Source of the DNA: Undibacterium umbellatum
GTDB lineage: Bacteria > Pseudomonadota > Gammaproteobacteria > Burkholderiales > Burkholderiaceae_D
Length of the DNA: 64,000 nt
Reading direction: 5' to 3'
Assembly (NCBI RefSeq): GCF_014284125.1
Contig: NZ_JACOFX010000006.1
Location: 1-64,000, forward strand
Under the pieces are notes generated by a model. That model ran no database searches, was not told the origin of the DNA, and saw only the letters and a list, made by a program, of their open reading frames with translations. The translations under genes and the position numbers were made by a program. Shown in pieces: positions 55,501-63,623 of the stretch (within the stretch, counting starts at the first letter, position 1; every line of letters begins with the position of its first letter).

Positions 55501-57141
55501 GCGTTCTGCCTTCAGGCTAAAAGTGCCAGCGCTGCGTTCTACCAGTATCTCTTTGGTAGAACGTACGCGGTACGCAGCGCCATCTGTTGCCAGTACCGAC
55601 AAAATATAGCGGCTGGGTTCAGTCGCAGCAGGCAGCTTGAAATCCACAAAACCACTGCTATCGGTCGTAAACGTCGTCGTGCTCATCTGTACCGGGAACT
55701 GGCCAGCGTAGCCCAGATCACCTTCAACGATGGTCAGGCGCTGGGCGCGTACTGTCAGGTCTGCCTTGGCATTGACCACTGGTTTGCCATCGGGGTACAC
55801 CAGTTGCAACTTGCCCTTTATTTCTTCATTGGTTTTGTAATCCTTCTTGCCAGGGAAAACATTGATTTCAAAATGCGGCTTTTGATACTCAGCCACACGG
55901 AAAGCAGCGCCATAGCTATTGCCCTTGTAGCTGAAACGCAATTCATAACCACCAGCGACGGCATTGTCGGGCAACTGGAATACCGTATCCCCACCAGACT
56001 GCGGTGTCATTTGCAGGGTCTGTGCTGCCACCGGGAAACCATTTGCATCAAATACCTGCAACTTCAATTCACCTGCGGTGATGGCAGTGGATTCGCGGGC
56101 TGATACAAAGGTACGGCCGAGGAATTTCACGTACACGGTTTCACCAGGACGGTACAAGGGACGATCAGTCACTGCATACAGTTTGGTGTTATAGATTTCA
56201 CTATCGTAATAATAATTTTCAGCGACAAACACGCCGCCTTTGCTGTCTTCACCATAGACATAAGTCTTTTCAGGTGCATCACGTTCAAAATTGACGATAC
56301 CGCTGGCATCTGTCGCACCTGTACTCAGGATGCCTGCGCCATCAGTCCATACTGTCTTGGCATCAGACACTGGCTGGCTAGTGCGGCGGTCAGCCACCCA
56401 GACCAGCATTTGTTTACTGGATACCTTGGTCACAGCGATAGAGTCAGAGATAAATACTAAAGTCACAGCGCGATAGCTGCCCACCATGGCTTCCACCAGA
56501 TACAGGCCAGGTTCTTTTTTACCCAACGGTATCAGCACATTACCTTTTGGTGACACGATGAATTCACTGCTGCTACCGTCGAGTTTGACGCCTTTGGGCG
56601 GTTGTATCGCTTGGGCGATATGCACAGGGTAGCGGAAGCTATCGACCAGGGTATGAGCCTTCAGCGGCTGGTACAGCGGGTTCATTTGCTGTGGTGTCGG
56701 CGCTTTTACCAGCGGGTGCAGGCGTACTTCAGGTACTTGCGAAGTCACGGCTTTCCTGGCGTCGGATGAAAACAGCTTGCGCCACATACGGCGTGAAGCA
56801 TCCCACCAGTTATCCCAGGTACGCGCCAGCGCATCAGATATGCCTTTACCCTTGTAATTGCCTTTGGCATCTATGCGGTGCAAATTCTTTTGCGCCTTCA
56901 AGAATTCCAGCGGGTCTTTGACTTTATAGACATACACGTCAACACCGCCGAGTTCAGAAATCTGCCCCATGTCCTGGGCTTCCAGTCGCACCATGGCATT
57001 GTCGCCAGAGCCATAGGCTGCGTCACTGAGCAGGAAGAAGGACGAGCCGCCATCCTGTGCCAGCGCAGGCATGAATAGCAACATCGCGCACAGCGCTGTC
57101 AGTAAAGTGAAATAACGGGATTGTTTGAGTTTGGCTTTCAT
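52480..57141 (-). CDS. yfaS: Periplasmic alpha-2-macroglobulin (YfaS/MagD-like)
   Basis: 1553 residues with a signal peptide (A-L-C-A-M-L-L-F-M-P-A-L-A). It has macroglobulin domains, including the MG2 region (R-P-L-Y-R-P-G-E-T-V-Y-V-K near 330) and the A2M domain with T-D-A-A-G-R-A-R-L-T-F-T-M-P-D-S-L-T-R-W-R near 860-880. The alpha-helical thioester region carries Y-P-Y-G-C-V-E-Q-T-S-S-R with C1054. The family traps or blocks invading proteases. As I recall, the YfaS/MagD-type (operon) subclass is described as lacking the C-x-E-Q thioester, so the motif here is notable. Length matches E. coli YfaS (about 1530). Confidence 0.93.
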   Translation of the reverse strand: MKAKLKQSRYFTLLTALCAMLLFMPALAQDGGSSFFLLSDAAYGSGDNAMVRLEAQDMGQISELGGVDVYVYKVKDPLEFLKAQKNLHRIDAKGNYKGKGISDALARTWDNWWDASRRMWRKLFSSDARKAVTSQVPEVRLHPLVKAPTPQQMNPLYQPLKAHTLVDSFRYPVHIAQAIQPPKGVKLDGSSSEFIVSPKGNVLIPLGKKEPGLYLVEAMVGSYRAVTLVFISDSIAVTKVSSKQMLVWVADRRTSQPVSDAKTVWTDGAGILSTGATDASGIVNFERDAPEKTYVYGEDSKGGVFVAENYYYDSEIYNTKLYAVTDRPLYRPGETVYVKFLGRTFVSARESTAITAGELKLQVFDANGFPVAAQTLQMTPQSGGDTVFQLPDNAVAGGYELRFSYKGNSYGAAFRVAEYQKPHFEINVFPGKKDYKTNEEIKGKLQLVYPDGKPVVNAKADLTVRAQRLTIVEGDLGYAGQFPVQMSTTTFTTDSSGFVDFKLPAATEPSRYILSVLATDGAAYRVRSTKEILVERSAGTFSLKAERAFSAVGENMNFALTALPVPGNTVSTVSAPATWDWVRLENQKKSNGKLANASKLTLAFAEPGTYTLSVRDAAGNILGATSHYVSGAGVSAPQGSIEMVFDKTSYKPGETASALITFPQQVDQALFTLERDKVEKTALMSNASGWLSAKRLSPMQWKVEIPVQDTYGPNITLSVVYVKGADYVFQNLGLKVEQPRINVAVKADKAVYAPGDKVTLDLTAMVDGKPAAGSQLTVGVVDEMIYVLQPEIAPDISDFFYHPRRNNVRTSASLSFIAYDLAVPPSKLALPANGQTHERAIKVLERPRREDKDTALWQPNVTTDAAGRARLTFTMPDSLTRWRITVRATEAGGNVGQNIAYVRSDKDFYVKWTSPNWMRVQDAPNASVAIFNQGNQDASASLNITGSGVNKQESLKLKPGANFISVPLKANGLDNKIDLSLAVGGKTVDALNVPLKIIPVHWLSQRSVSVPVTGKETVLKLPPDASNLQLQFADSASTQFRRLMDDLIDYPYGCVEQTSSRLIPYSLALQSTLPSEERLTAQLTQRLYSYRFRLAQMAGPNATFGWWSVPEKDGDALLTTYAYYADWHASRALKLSLPEGHFDKLNDVYRKDGVKQSHWQRALMLYWMQDMGLPIRSMAEALSEELGAKGAFAKPVVITPRSGMNSMIFANKDDDVQHAMSTLLAAYVVQQSKGNLTSVTTAALPEAAVRVHQADLPLGEALLILTGKRPASDAAAVLERVRSESPTIDRALSLLWTYRAMGGKSGTNDPLLRNNMAKVELEAGWQARETITGQSVYRWNTTAATPTPTVIKMASTPSAGMMAIAQFDSREPEKSSLPVKVERRIYRLVPEALPTPSSASKPAVNPATGAPVQPVAGKAGFKLELLGDGAALKTDEVYLDEVVLTRTSGPELNFGIVEVPLPPGTSADRSTWGISLRYPGGKDMEAMERARYEQTPRGYAVPVDALDGQVVIRHLVRAAQTGKFALPPVRYYRMYQPEQKAFEDKSRAFMEIR

Positions 57142-57150
57142 TGGGCGCTT

Positions 57151-57876
57151 TCAGGCGGACAAGAAATTGAGGCGATACACGCCAGCAAAATTGGGATTAT
57201 CTTGAGTAGGGTGCCAGCGCGTATCGCGCCATGCTTGCAAGTCGCGCAGCTTGACGGCGCGCAGACCATTGTCACTAGGCGTGACTGTGCCAGTGTGATA
57301 GGCGATGTAAGAATTCATCCACACCATCAGATGCTGGGCATCGCCCTGGTCATAGAATAGCAAATCGCCAGGTGCTGCCAGGTTGCAGTCCTTGCCGCGA
57401 AACCGTGCATTCTCTTGCACCATTTCTATAGCGCTGACATAGGCCGAGACCGTACCGTCAGCCAGCCGCCATTGATGGCGCACTGATTGCGTATTTTGAT
57501 CAAGGGCTATCTCTGGCGGCAGGGCAGTGCCCAGCATGCCATTTGCCCGCTTCCATTTTTCATCATGCTCTCGCAGGGATTCGGCCACCGCAAAACGCAC
57601 CAGACCTACACAGTCACGTTGTTGCCAGCGTGGTGTCGGTCCGGCAGTCAATTGGGCGGCAATGATGCGTGTCATCCAGGCGCGGCAACTGCGCGACTGG
57701 GCTGGCGTCAATGTAGGTGCAGCGACGGCTGGCGAGGAAGTTGCCCCAACTTTGCCAGAATTTACAGCGGGCAACGGCACCGTTGGTGACGTGACTTTGT
57801 TAGCCAGCGCCAGCCTGTGCCAGCCGAGCATGGCGCTGGAGGCAAGCATGCCGCTTAGTACGTGCCGGCGTTTCAA
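57151..57876 (-). CDS. yfaT: YfaT-like DUF1175 protein
   Basis: 241 residues from a TTG at 57874-57876 that overlaps the YfaA stop as TTGA and has AAGGAG 8 nt upstream. The resulting N-terminus (K-R-R-H-V-L-S-G-M-L-A-S-S-A-M-L-G-W) is a twin-arginine-like signal. An upstream ATG at 57900 is possible. The core has a C (R-D-C-V-G-L-V-R-F) and an H (A-Q-H-L-M-V-W) spaced as in NlpC/P60-type peptidases, which is only suggestive. It precedes yfaS by 9 nt. Confidence 0.85.
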   Translation of the reverse strand: MKRRHVLSGMLASSAMLGWHRLALANKVTSPTVPLPAVNSGKVGATSSPAVAAPTLTPAQSRSCRAWMTRIIAAQLTAGPTPRWQQRDCVGLVRFAVAESLREHDEKWKRANGMLGTALPPEIALDQNTQSVRHQWRLADGTVSAYVSAIEMVQENARFRGKDCNLAAPGDLLFYDQGDAQHLMVWMNSYIAYHTGTVTPSDNGLRAVKLRDLQAWRDTRWHPTQDNPNFAGVYRLNFLSA

Positions 57877-59465
57877 TTGGATTTCTCCTTGCTGATCCAT
57901 TCAACTTTTTGCCAGGCTTTGCCACTGGCCTGGGTCTTGCTCAGTTCTAGACGGATTGGCGGGTAAGTCGCCAGGGCTTTCATGCGGGCAGGCAGATGTG
58001 TCTTTGCAGCTTCCAGGAAATTGGCATCTTCTGGTTTTGCCAGTGCAGCATAAATTTCGCGCTGTGCCATTTCTGACAAAGGGCGTGGTGTGATCAGGCC
58101 CAGGGTGCTTTGCGCGCCAGATGTCTGGTCAGCCACGCTGGGGTTGCTGCGGGCGATGGTATCCACCACTTTTTCAACCAGGCTGCCATCTGGAGAAAAT
58201 ACGACAAAGTCGCCACTGGCTGCCAACGTAGCCATGCTTTTGGTATTGCGCCACAATTTCTGGTCAGACTTGGCCTTGGTGGTACCCTTGCCTGGTGCTG
58301 CCTGTTCACCGCTGGCTATGGCCCAGGTCGCCATGGCTTGCAAGGTGGCGTCGCGATTGGCAGTGTTCAGTGGCAGTTTGGTGATAAACACCGGGGAATA
58401 CAAATTCGATTCGCGGTACCAGCACGCGAGGCCAGGGCCAGATAGCGGTGCCAATGCCTGATCTGGCAGCTTGGGCTTGGCATCAGCTTCTTTCAATACG
58501 GTATTGACCATGCTCCAGTCAATTGGCACGACTATGCAAGCGCTGGGGTTGGCCGGTGCGGCAGTCCACAGGGCTGGATCAAGTAACTGTGCTGAAGTCG
58601 TCTTTTTTGCATCCAGCCAGACCGAGGTTGACCAGTTGCCACCAAAGTCAAAGCGCATACCTTTGAAGCCGGATACAAAAGCGCCGTAACCCAGGGCCAT
58701 GGTCGGTGCACCGATCGCCATAGTATGTTTTGCCGTGCCGGCAGCCTGAGCTGGTGCAGGGGCGATATTGTCGAGATCAAATTGCAGCGACAGTGCACCA
58801 TCATGTTCCAGCCACTTGGCAACAGCCGCACGCGCTTCCGACACGATGCCATTGCTGTCGTCGAACAAAAGACCCGGGTCAGACAGCACCACCAGGCGAT
58901 CACCCTGACTGATCAGCAACAAGGTGCGGCGTGGATTCACTTCCATTGCCATGATCTGGGCTTTGCCATTACTGGTGCTGATGTCGCCTGCCAGTTTCAA
59001 CTGGCCATCTTTCATAGCGACCTTGGCGGCTTCCTGCAGGGCTTTATTGAACAGGCCCATGCGCATGACAACAGCATAGTGACGCAAGGCACCTTTGCCA
59101 TCGCGCCAGAAGGCTACTTCTGCAGGTTCATTGAAAATGCTGGCATACAGCTTGTCTTGCCAATCCAGATCATGCTCGTAGGCAATACGTTTGACTGTAC
59201 CGTTCAAACCCAGACGGTCTTCATTTTGCTCGTAGTAAAAGGCCAGGTCTTCAGTCAATACATCTTTTGCGATAGGCACTTGCAGCAAATCACGTGGCAG
59301 TCTGGATAAGCTGGTGGTGCGTATCAAGGCATCCGGTTGTGAGATATCCACCATGAGGCGGGTGCCAACATAGTGATAATCCTTCCAGTGTTTGCTCAAC
59401 TGGTAGGCAACAGCAGCGGCGGCAACTGTAATAACAGTGCCGGTGACGATCCAAATACGACGCAT
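57873..59465 (-). CDS. yfaA: YfaA-like DUF2138 protein
   Basis: 530 residues, first gene of the alpha-2-macroglobulin operon. A single N-terminal transmembrane anchor (I-W-I-V-T-G-T-V-I-T-V-A-A-A-A-V-A-Y) is followed by a large periplasmic domain. It has the DUF2138 opening L-M-V-D-I-S-Q-P-D-A-L-I-R-T-T-S-L-S-R-L-P-R-D-L and L-L-I-S-Q-G-D-R-L-V-V-L-S-D-P-G. The ATG has GAGGGAGA at ideal spacing. Its function is unknown beyond membership of the yfa/mag cluster. Confidence 0.88.
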   Translation of the reverse strand: MRRIWIVTGTVITVAAAAVAYQLSKHWKDYHYVGTRLMVDISQPDALIRTTSLSRLPRDLLQVPIAKDVLTEDLAFYYEQNEDRLGLNGTVKRIAYEHDLDWQDKLYASIFNEPAEVAFWRDGKGALRHYAVVMRMGLFNKALQEAAKVAMKDGQLKLAGDISTSNGKAQIMAMEVNPRRTLLLISQGDRLVVLSDPGLLFDDSNGIVSEARAAVAKWLEHDGALSLQFDLDNIAPAPAQAAGTAKHTMAIGAPTMALGYGAFVSGFKGMRFDFGGNWSTSVWLDAKKTTSAQLLDPALWTAAPANPSACIVVPIDWSMVNTVLKEADAKPKLPDQALAPLSGPGLACWYRESNLYSPVFITKLPLNTANRDATLQAMATWAIASGEQAAPGKGTTKAKSDQKLWRNTKSMATLAASGDFVVFSPDGSLVEKVVDTIARSNPSVADQTSGAQSTLGLITPRPLSEMAQREIYAALAKPEDANFLEAAKTHLPARMKALATYPPIRLELSKTQASGKAWQKVEWISKEKSN

Positions 59466-59812
59466 GAATTCTCCCTCAGGGGTCTGGCTTTTTTATTGCA
59501 CGGATACTATCCAAAGCAAGCCCGCAAGACAATCGTTTGCGGCTGTCTAATTGGTAATTTTCTGTAAGCGTGCAGGTGAAGACTTAAACTGGCAATTGTG
59601 CCATGTATAAACTTGGGAATTTGTATTGTTGCAATATTTTTTTGTGGACTTGCAAGGCATGTTTCAGGAGGGGAAATCTGAAAGCGAAGAAGTAAAAATT
59701 CTGGGATGCACTACCCATACATGATTTGGCCCGGATATGGCCCGGATGGGCATCCGGGCCATAGGTACTGTTTTGTTGGCGTATTAAGGCCGACTCAATC
59801 AGGTTGGCCTAA
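59466..59812. other. Upstream region of the yfaA operon, with GST terminator
   Basis: About 350 bp. It holds the hairpin at 59737-59762 and probably the promoter of the yfaA operon near 59520-59640 (AT-rich, aattgtgccatgtataaacttggg). No gene was found. Confidence 0.4.
59737..59762 (-). terminator. GC-rich hairpin after the GST gene
   Basis: ATGGCCCGGAT and ATCCGGGCCAT pair perfectly around the loop GGGC, about 50 bp past the GST stop on the minus strand. GGCCCGGAT is repeated once more just beyond the stem. Confidence 0.7.
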
Positions 59813-60481
59813 TCAGGCAGCCTTGTCTTCAGGCTTGGATTCACTGACGATGCGCTCATGTTCTGCCGCCCAGGCAGCATCAATGGCATCGGCTTTGACA
59901 AAAGCCGGACGGCTGCAGACACGTTCAATGTAATTCATTACGACAGGTGATTCAGGCACCAGCTTGAACATGGTACCCCAGCGCAAGGCATTGCCCCAGA
60001 GCACATCGGCTGCAGTGAAATGCTCACCCAGTAAATATGGCCCTTTTTCCAGTTGCGCCTTGATGATACCCAGCATGGTGTCAAAATCACTGTAAGGGCA
60101 CATCGAAGGCGCTGCTGGCGGATGTTGTGCAAACTTGTCTACCAGCGCAGGCTCATAGCATGCCGCATAGTATGCCATCCAGCGCAGATAAGGGCCGCGC
60201 AATTGGCTATCCAGTGCGGGCGTCAGGCCTGCCTGCGGGAACAGGTCTGCCAGATATAAGTACACTGCAACTTGTTCGGTAATGAGCTCACCACGATGCT
60301 GTAATGCAGGCACTTTGCCCATGGGATTGATGGCAAGGTAGGCGCTTTGTCTTTGCTCTCCGGCTTTCATGTTCAAGACATGCAATTGATAGGGCGCCCC
60401 TAATTCTTCCAGCAAAATCAAAGCGCCGGTAGCGCGTGTTTGTGGGGCGTAGAACAGGGTGATGTTGTCTGCATTGCTCAT
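59813..60481 (-). CDS. Glutathione S-transferase
   Basis: 222 residues. The N-terminal thioredoxin-fold domain shows L-F-Y-A-P-Q-T-R-A-T-G-A-L-I-L-L-E-E-L-G, then I-N-P-M-G-K-V-P-A-L. The helical C-terminal domain contains F-T-A-A-D-V-L-W-G-N-A-L. It conjugates glutathione to electrophiles or serves another GST-type role. It is divergent from a WYL-type regulator (144 bp between starts), which may control it. AAAGGTC lies upstream of the ATG. Confidence 0.9.
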   Translation of the reverse strand: MSNADNITLFYAPQTRATGALILLEELGAPYQLHVLNMKAGEQRQSAYLAINPMGKVPALQHRGELITEQVAVYLYLADLFPQAGLTPALDSQLRGPYLRWMAYYAACYEPALVDKFAQHPPAAPSMCPYSDFDTMLGIIKAQLEKGPYLLGEHFTAADVLWGNALRWGTMFKLVPESPVVMNYIERVCSRPAFVKADAIDAAWAAEHERIVSESKPEDKAA

Positions 60482-60624
60482 GATAAGACCTTTCTTTTTA
60501 ATCGAGGTGGCAGAATTGCCAGCCCGTTGATATAAGAATATGCCTTCATACCTGACATCTTTTGTCAGGTTGGTTTAATATTCATTCATATTTAAAAATT
60601 AATGCAAAAAGGCTTATTCCAACC

Positions 60625-61602
60625 ATGCGCGCCAGCCGACTTATCTCCATCCTGACTATCCTGCAAGCGCGTGGTTTTGCTACTGCGCCCGAGCTGGCTG
60701 AACAGTGTGCGGTCAATTTGCGCACTATCTATCGTGATATCGACGCCATGAGTGAGGCGGGAATCCCCATTTATAGCGAACGTGGTTCAGGCGGAGGTTA
60801 TCGCTTGCTGGATGGTTACCGCACCCAATTGAATGGCTTGTCGGCCAAGGAGGCGGAGGCCTTGCTCATGAGCGGGCTGGCCGGTGCGGCAACCGACATG
60901 GGGCTGGGTTCAGTCATGATGGCAGCGCAAAACAAATTGTTGTCAGCCATGCCCGCCTCATTGCGTGAAGGGGCGCTGGAAATGCGTTCCCGCTTTCACC
61001 TTGATGCGCCTAGCTGGTATGCGCGGGCAGAACAGCCACAGTATTTGCCCATGGTGGCGGATGCCGTCTGGGAGCAAAAACGAATACAGATACGTTACCA
61101 GAGCTGGAAAGGTACCAAGGAACGCATACTTGAGCCTTTGGGCATGGTCATGAAAGGCGGTTCCTGGTATCTGGTGGGGCAGGTGGATGAGATACCACGC
61201 ACCTACAGAATTTCGCGGATACAAGAAATCTCTGTACTTGATCAGCATTTTCAGAGACCAGGCCCATTTGACCTGGCAGCCTACTGGCATAAATCAACAG
61301 CAAGGCTGGAGCAGGACATGCACACAAATACAGCAACAGTGCGCCTTTCACCAAGAGGTGTGAAATGGCGGGAAACTTATTTATCTCCCTACGTATTTTC
61401 TGAAATGCAGTTGTCAAGCGAGCCTGATGCTGATGGCTGGTCTGTAGTTACCATGCCAGTCGGGTCCCTGACGGTGGCTTGCGCCGAAATTTTGCGCTTC
61501 GGTAATGACGCAGAAGTGCTGGAGCCTCCAGAGCTGCGTCAAAAAATCATGGAGGCGATAGAAGGCATGAAAAACGTCTACAAGATGCAGGAATTTTCTT
61601 GA
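60625..61602 (+). CDS. YafY-type WYL transcriptional regulator
   Basis: 325 residues from the ATG at 60625 (MRASRLISILTILQARG); upstream frame adds 21 unlikely residues. The HTH_11 domain is at about 5-55 (L-A-E-Q-C-A-V-N-L-R-T-I-Y-R-D-I-D-A-M). A WYL domain is at about 140-220, and the C-terminal region ends in the WCX type (E-I-L-R-F-G-N-D-A-E-V-L-E-P-P-E-L-R). These regulators respond to small ligands or nucleic acids. The likely target is the divergent GST gene, by position. Confidence 0.9.
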   Translation: MRASRLISILTILQARGFATAPELAEQCAVNLRTIYRDIDAMSEAGIPIYSERGSGGGYRLLDGYRTQLNGLSAKEAEALLMSGLAGAATDMGLGSVMMAAQNKLLSAMPASLREGALEMRSRFHLDAPSWYARAEQPQYLPMVADAVWEQKRIQIRYQSWKGTKERILEPLGMVMKGGSWYLVGQVDEIPRTYRISRIQEISVLDQHFQRPGPFDLAAYWHKSTARLEQDMHTNTATVRLSPRGVKWRETYLSPYVFSEMQLSSEPDADGWSVVTMPVGSLTVACAEILRFGNDAEVLEPPELRQKIMEAIEGMKNVYKMQEFS

Positions 61603-61662
61603 GCAAGGCGAGGAGCATGCTAGTTGGATGTGTCTATACTGCCGCCTTCTTCGCTTAATGCT

Positions 61663-62286
61663 TTACTTGTGAGCAGCCAGGGCCAGCAAATCCGCCATGG
61701 AACCCGCGAAGATATCAGTATCGACACTGCCGCTCACGCCAGCAACAGTACCTGATTCAGAATTTTGCCAGAAAGTCCATTTGTTCCATCCATTTGGCAG
61801 TTTCGGCTGTGCAACGCCATATTGTGCAACCCACAAGGCATATCTGGAGAAAGAACTGTTCATATACTGATTCCAGAAAGAAGGACCGGTATAAATCATG
61901 GGAGTGCGTCCCAATGCTTGTTCCACGATATTGAGCCAGGTCTGCACATTCGCTGCCAGCGGCACGCCGCCAAAGTCACCCTTGTAAGCTTCAATATCAA
62001 TCACTGGAGGCAAGTCGCCTACAGCCAGACTGCCTACTGCCTTGATGAAATTGTTTGCTTGTGATACCGGGTCGTCGTTGCTTTCATAGAAGTGATAAGC
62101 GCCACGCAGCAGACCAGCCGCCTTCATGTCTGCCCAATTGGTCTGGAACTGCGGGTCGGCATAGGTGTTGCCGTCAGTGGCTTTGGCAAAGGCAAAGCCT
62201 ATGCCATCATTCTTCACCGCGGCCCAGTTCACGCTTCCCTGATAATGGGATACGTCGATTCCTTGCACGTTCGTATTGGTCGTCAT
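61663..62286 (-). CDS. GH25 family lysozyme
   Basis: 207 residues. G-I-D-V-S-H-Y-Q-G at residues 9-17, F-A-K-A-T-D-G, the catalytic D-I-E in P-P-V-I-D-I-E-A-Y and P-M-I-Y-T-G-P-S-F-W are the GH25 muramidase landmarks. There is no signal peptide, so export would need another route such as lysis, a secretion system or a holin. No phage gene is nearby. The ATG at 62286 follows a GGAAAA purine stretch. Confidence 0.9.
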   Translation of the reverse strand: MTTNTNVQGIDVSHYQGSVNWAAVKNDGIGFAFAKATDGNTYADPQFQTNWADMKAAGLLRGAYHFYESNDDPVSQANNFIKAVGSLAVGDLPPVIDIEAYKGDFGGVPLAANVQTWLNIVEQALGRTPMIYTGPSFWNQYMNSSFSRYALWVAQYGVAQPKLPNGWNKWTFWQNSESGTVAGVSGSVDTDIFAGSMADLLALAAHK

Positions 62287-62462
62287 AGGTTTTCCGGTGA
62301 AAATTCTAGATGAAATAGCAAGTCAATAAGATAACAGAAAATAGCGTGAGTGATGTATAACAAGATGCTTTTTATTGGTGTTGTGCGATCTTTGTCTTGA
62401 ATGTGCAGTTCTTGCTGCCTAGACTAAGTAGAGAAAAACCGCAAAACAGGTTTCCATTCAAG

Positions 62463-63269
62463 ATGAAGAACAAGATCATGAAAGCCTTATTGTTATTGCT
62501 GTTAGCTTTGGGTTTCCCAGCATCAGCGGCGGAGATCATTGAGGTCAGCATTTATGCTGATGAATCCTATCCTCCATATTCATATAAGGAGAATGGTGAG
62601 GCTGGAGGCATTTATCCAGCAATCTTTAGTAAGGCTTTTGAGCGTATGCAAGCTTACAAGGTGCACATTAAACCTGTGTCCTGGAAGCGTGGGCTGATGC
62701 TCATGGAAACCGGCCAGGGGCTGGCTCTTTTTCCTCCCTATAATCGACCTCTGGAGCGTCCTTACCTTACTATTTCCGAGCCAGTACTGGTTGAGCAGGT
62801 TGTGGCGTTTTGCAGTGAAAACTCAATGAAAGGCAGAAAGCACCCGGCAGTATGGCCAGACGATTTCCATGGATTGAAAGTGGGTGTCAATGCAGGATTT
62901 AACATAGGTGGCGACAAGTATAAAAAAGCCGTCAAGGATGGCAAGATGTATGAAGACCAGGCACCCAGCAATCGTTCAAACATACTCAAGCTTTTGTTGG
63001 GGCGCATAGACTGCTATGTCAATGACCGCCTTTCCATCTTGTGGGAGATAGAGCGCATCAAGGCAGACGGTGTGTATGCTGACTCCAGGCAGGCCATCGT
63101 TGAAGCAGCTGTCATCAATCAGGAGCAGGCTTATCTGGGATACACCAATCGTGACAATGGACGTTATCCTTATAAGGTTGACTTCATGCGTGCACTGAAC
63201 CAAATTTTGATTGATATGAAAAAATCTGGGGAAATTCAAAAAATTGTCGAAGAAGTGCTGAGTAAATAA
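62463..63269 (+). CDS. Periplasmic solute-binding protein, family 3-like
   Basis: 268 residues from the ATG at 62463 (M-K-N-K-I-M-K-A-L-L-L-L-L-L-A-L-G-F-P-A-S-A). This is a strong signal peptide; the frame extends upstream without one. The mature part opens like SBP_bac_3 proteins (Y-A-D-E-S-Y-P-P-Y-S-Y) and keeps the pattern G-L-K-V-G-V-N-A-G and N-R-S-N-I-L-K-L-L-L-G-R-I-D. No transporter permease or ATPase gene is adjacent, so it may be a stand-alone binding protein. Confidence 0.85.
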   Translation: MKNKIMKALLLLLLALGFPASAAEIIEVSIYADESYPPYSYKENGEAGGIYPAIFSKAFERMQAYKVHIKPVSWKRGLMLMETGQGLALFPPYNRPLERPYLTISEPVLVEQVVAFCSENSMKGRKHPAVWPDDFHGLKVGVNAGFNIGGDKYKKAVKDGKMYEDQAPSNRSNILKLLLGRIDCYVNDRLSILWEIERIKADGVYADSRQAIVEAAVINQEQAYLGYTNRDNGRYPYKVDFMRALNQILIDMKKSGEIQKIVEEVLSK

Positions 63270-63422
63270 GCATGTTTTATCTGGTTTGCGGCAGTCAAGC
63301 TCAGATGTCAAAAAACATCTGTCCGAGACTTGAACATAATATGGCTATGTGGAACTATATGGTTTGCATGGCAGGAAGCATTGCCATTTGTCATTATCTT
63401 GCGCAACCATAAATAACCATAC

Positions 63423-63581
63423 ATGAACATACACCTTACTCTCATGCCCATTCTCGCTCTGGTTGCTGGCATCTGCATCCTGATCAAACCTAAACTCGTT
63501 AGTTTCATCGTTGCACTTTATCTTATTGCCATCGGCCTCATTGGTATTCTTGGCCTGGGCCGTTTTGGCTTGCATTTGTAA
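63423..63581 (+). CDS. DUF3096 small membrane protein
   Basis: A 52-residue frame: ATG at 63423, TAA at 63579. It begins M-N-I-H-L-T-L-M-P-I-L-A-L-V-A-G-I and has two hydrophobic segments joined by I-K-P-K-L, ending G-L-G-R-F-G-L-H-L. This matches the short DUF3096 family of inner-membrane peptides, which I recall as conserved but uncharacterised. It is shorter than usual gene-finder limits and easily missed. Confidence 0.75.
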   Translation: MNIHLTLMPILALVAGICILIKPKLVSFIVALYLIAIGLIGILGLGRFGLHL

Positions 63582-63623
63582 CTCATATTCTGGATCAAAC
63601 CTGGCACAAACAGGAGATGCAAA

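Noticed and set aside
61663..62286. Prophage at the right end
   Set aside because: The lysozyme is the only phage-like gene; there are no structural, integrase or holin genes around it.
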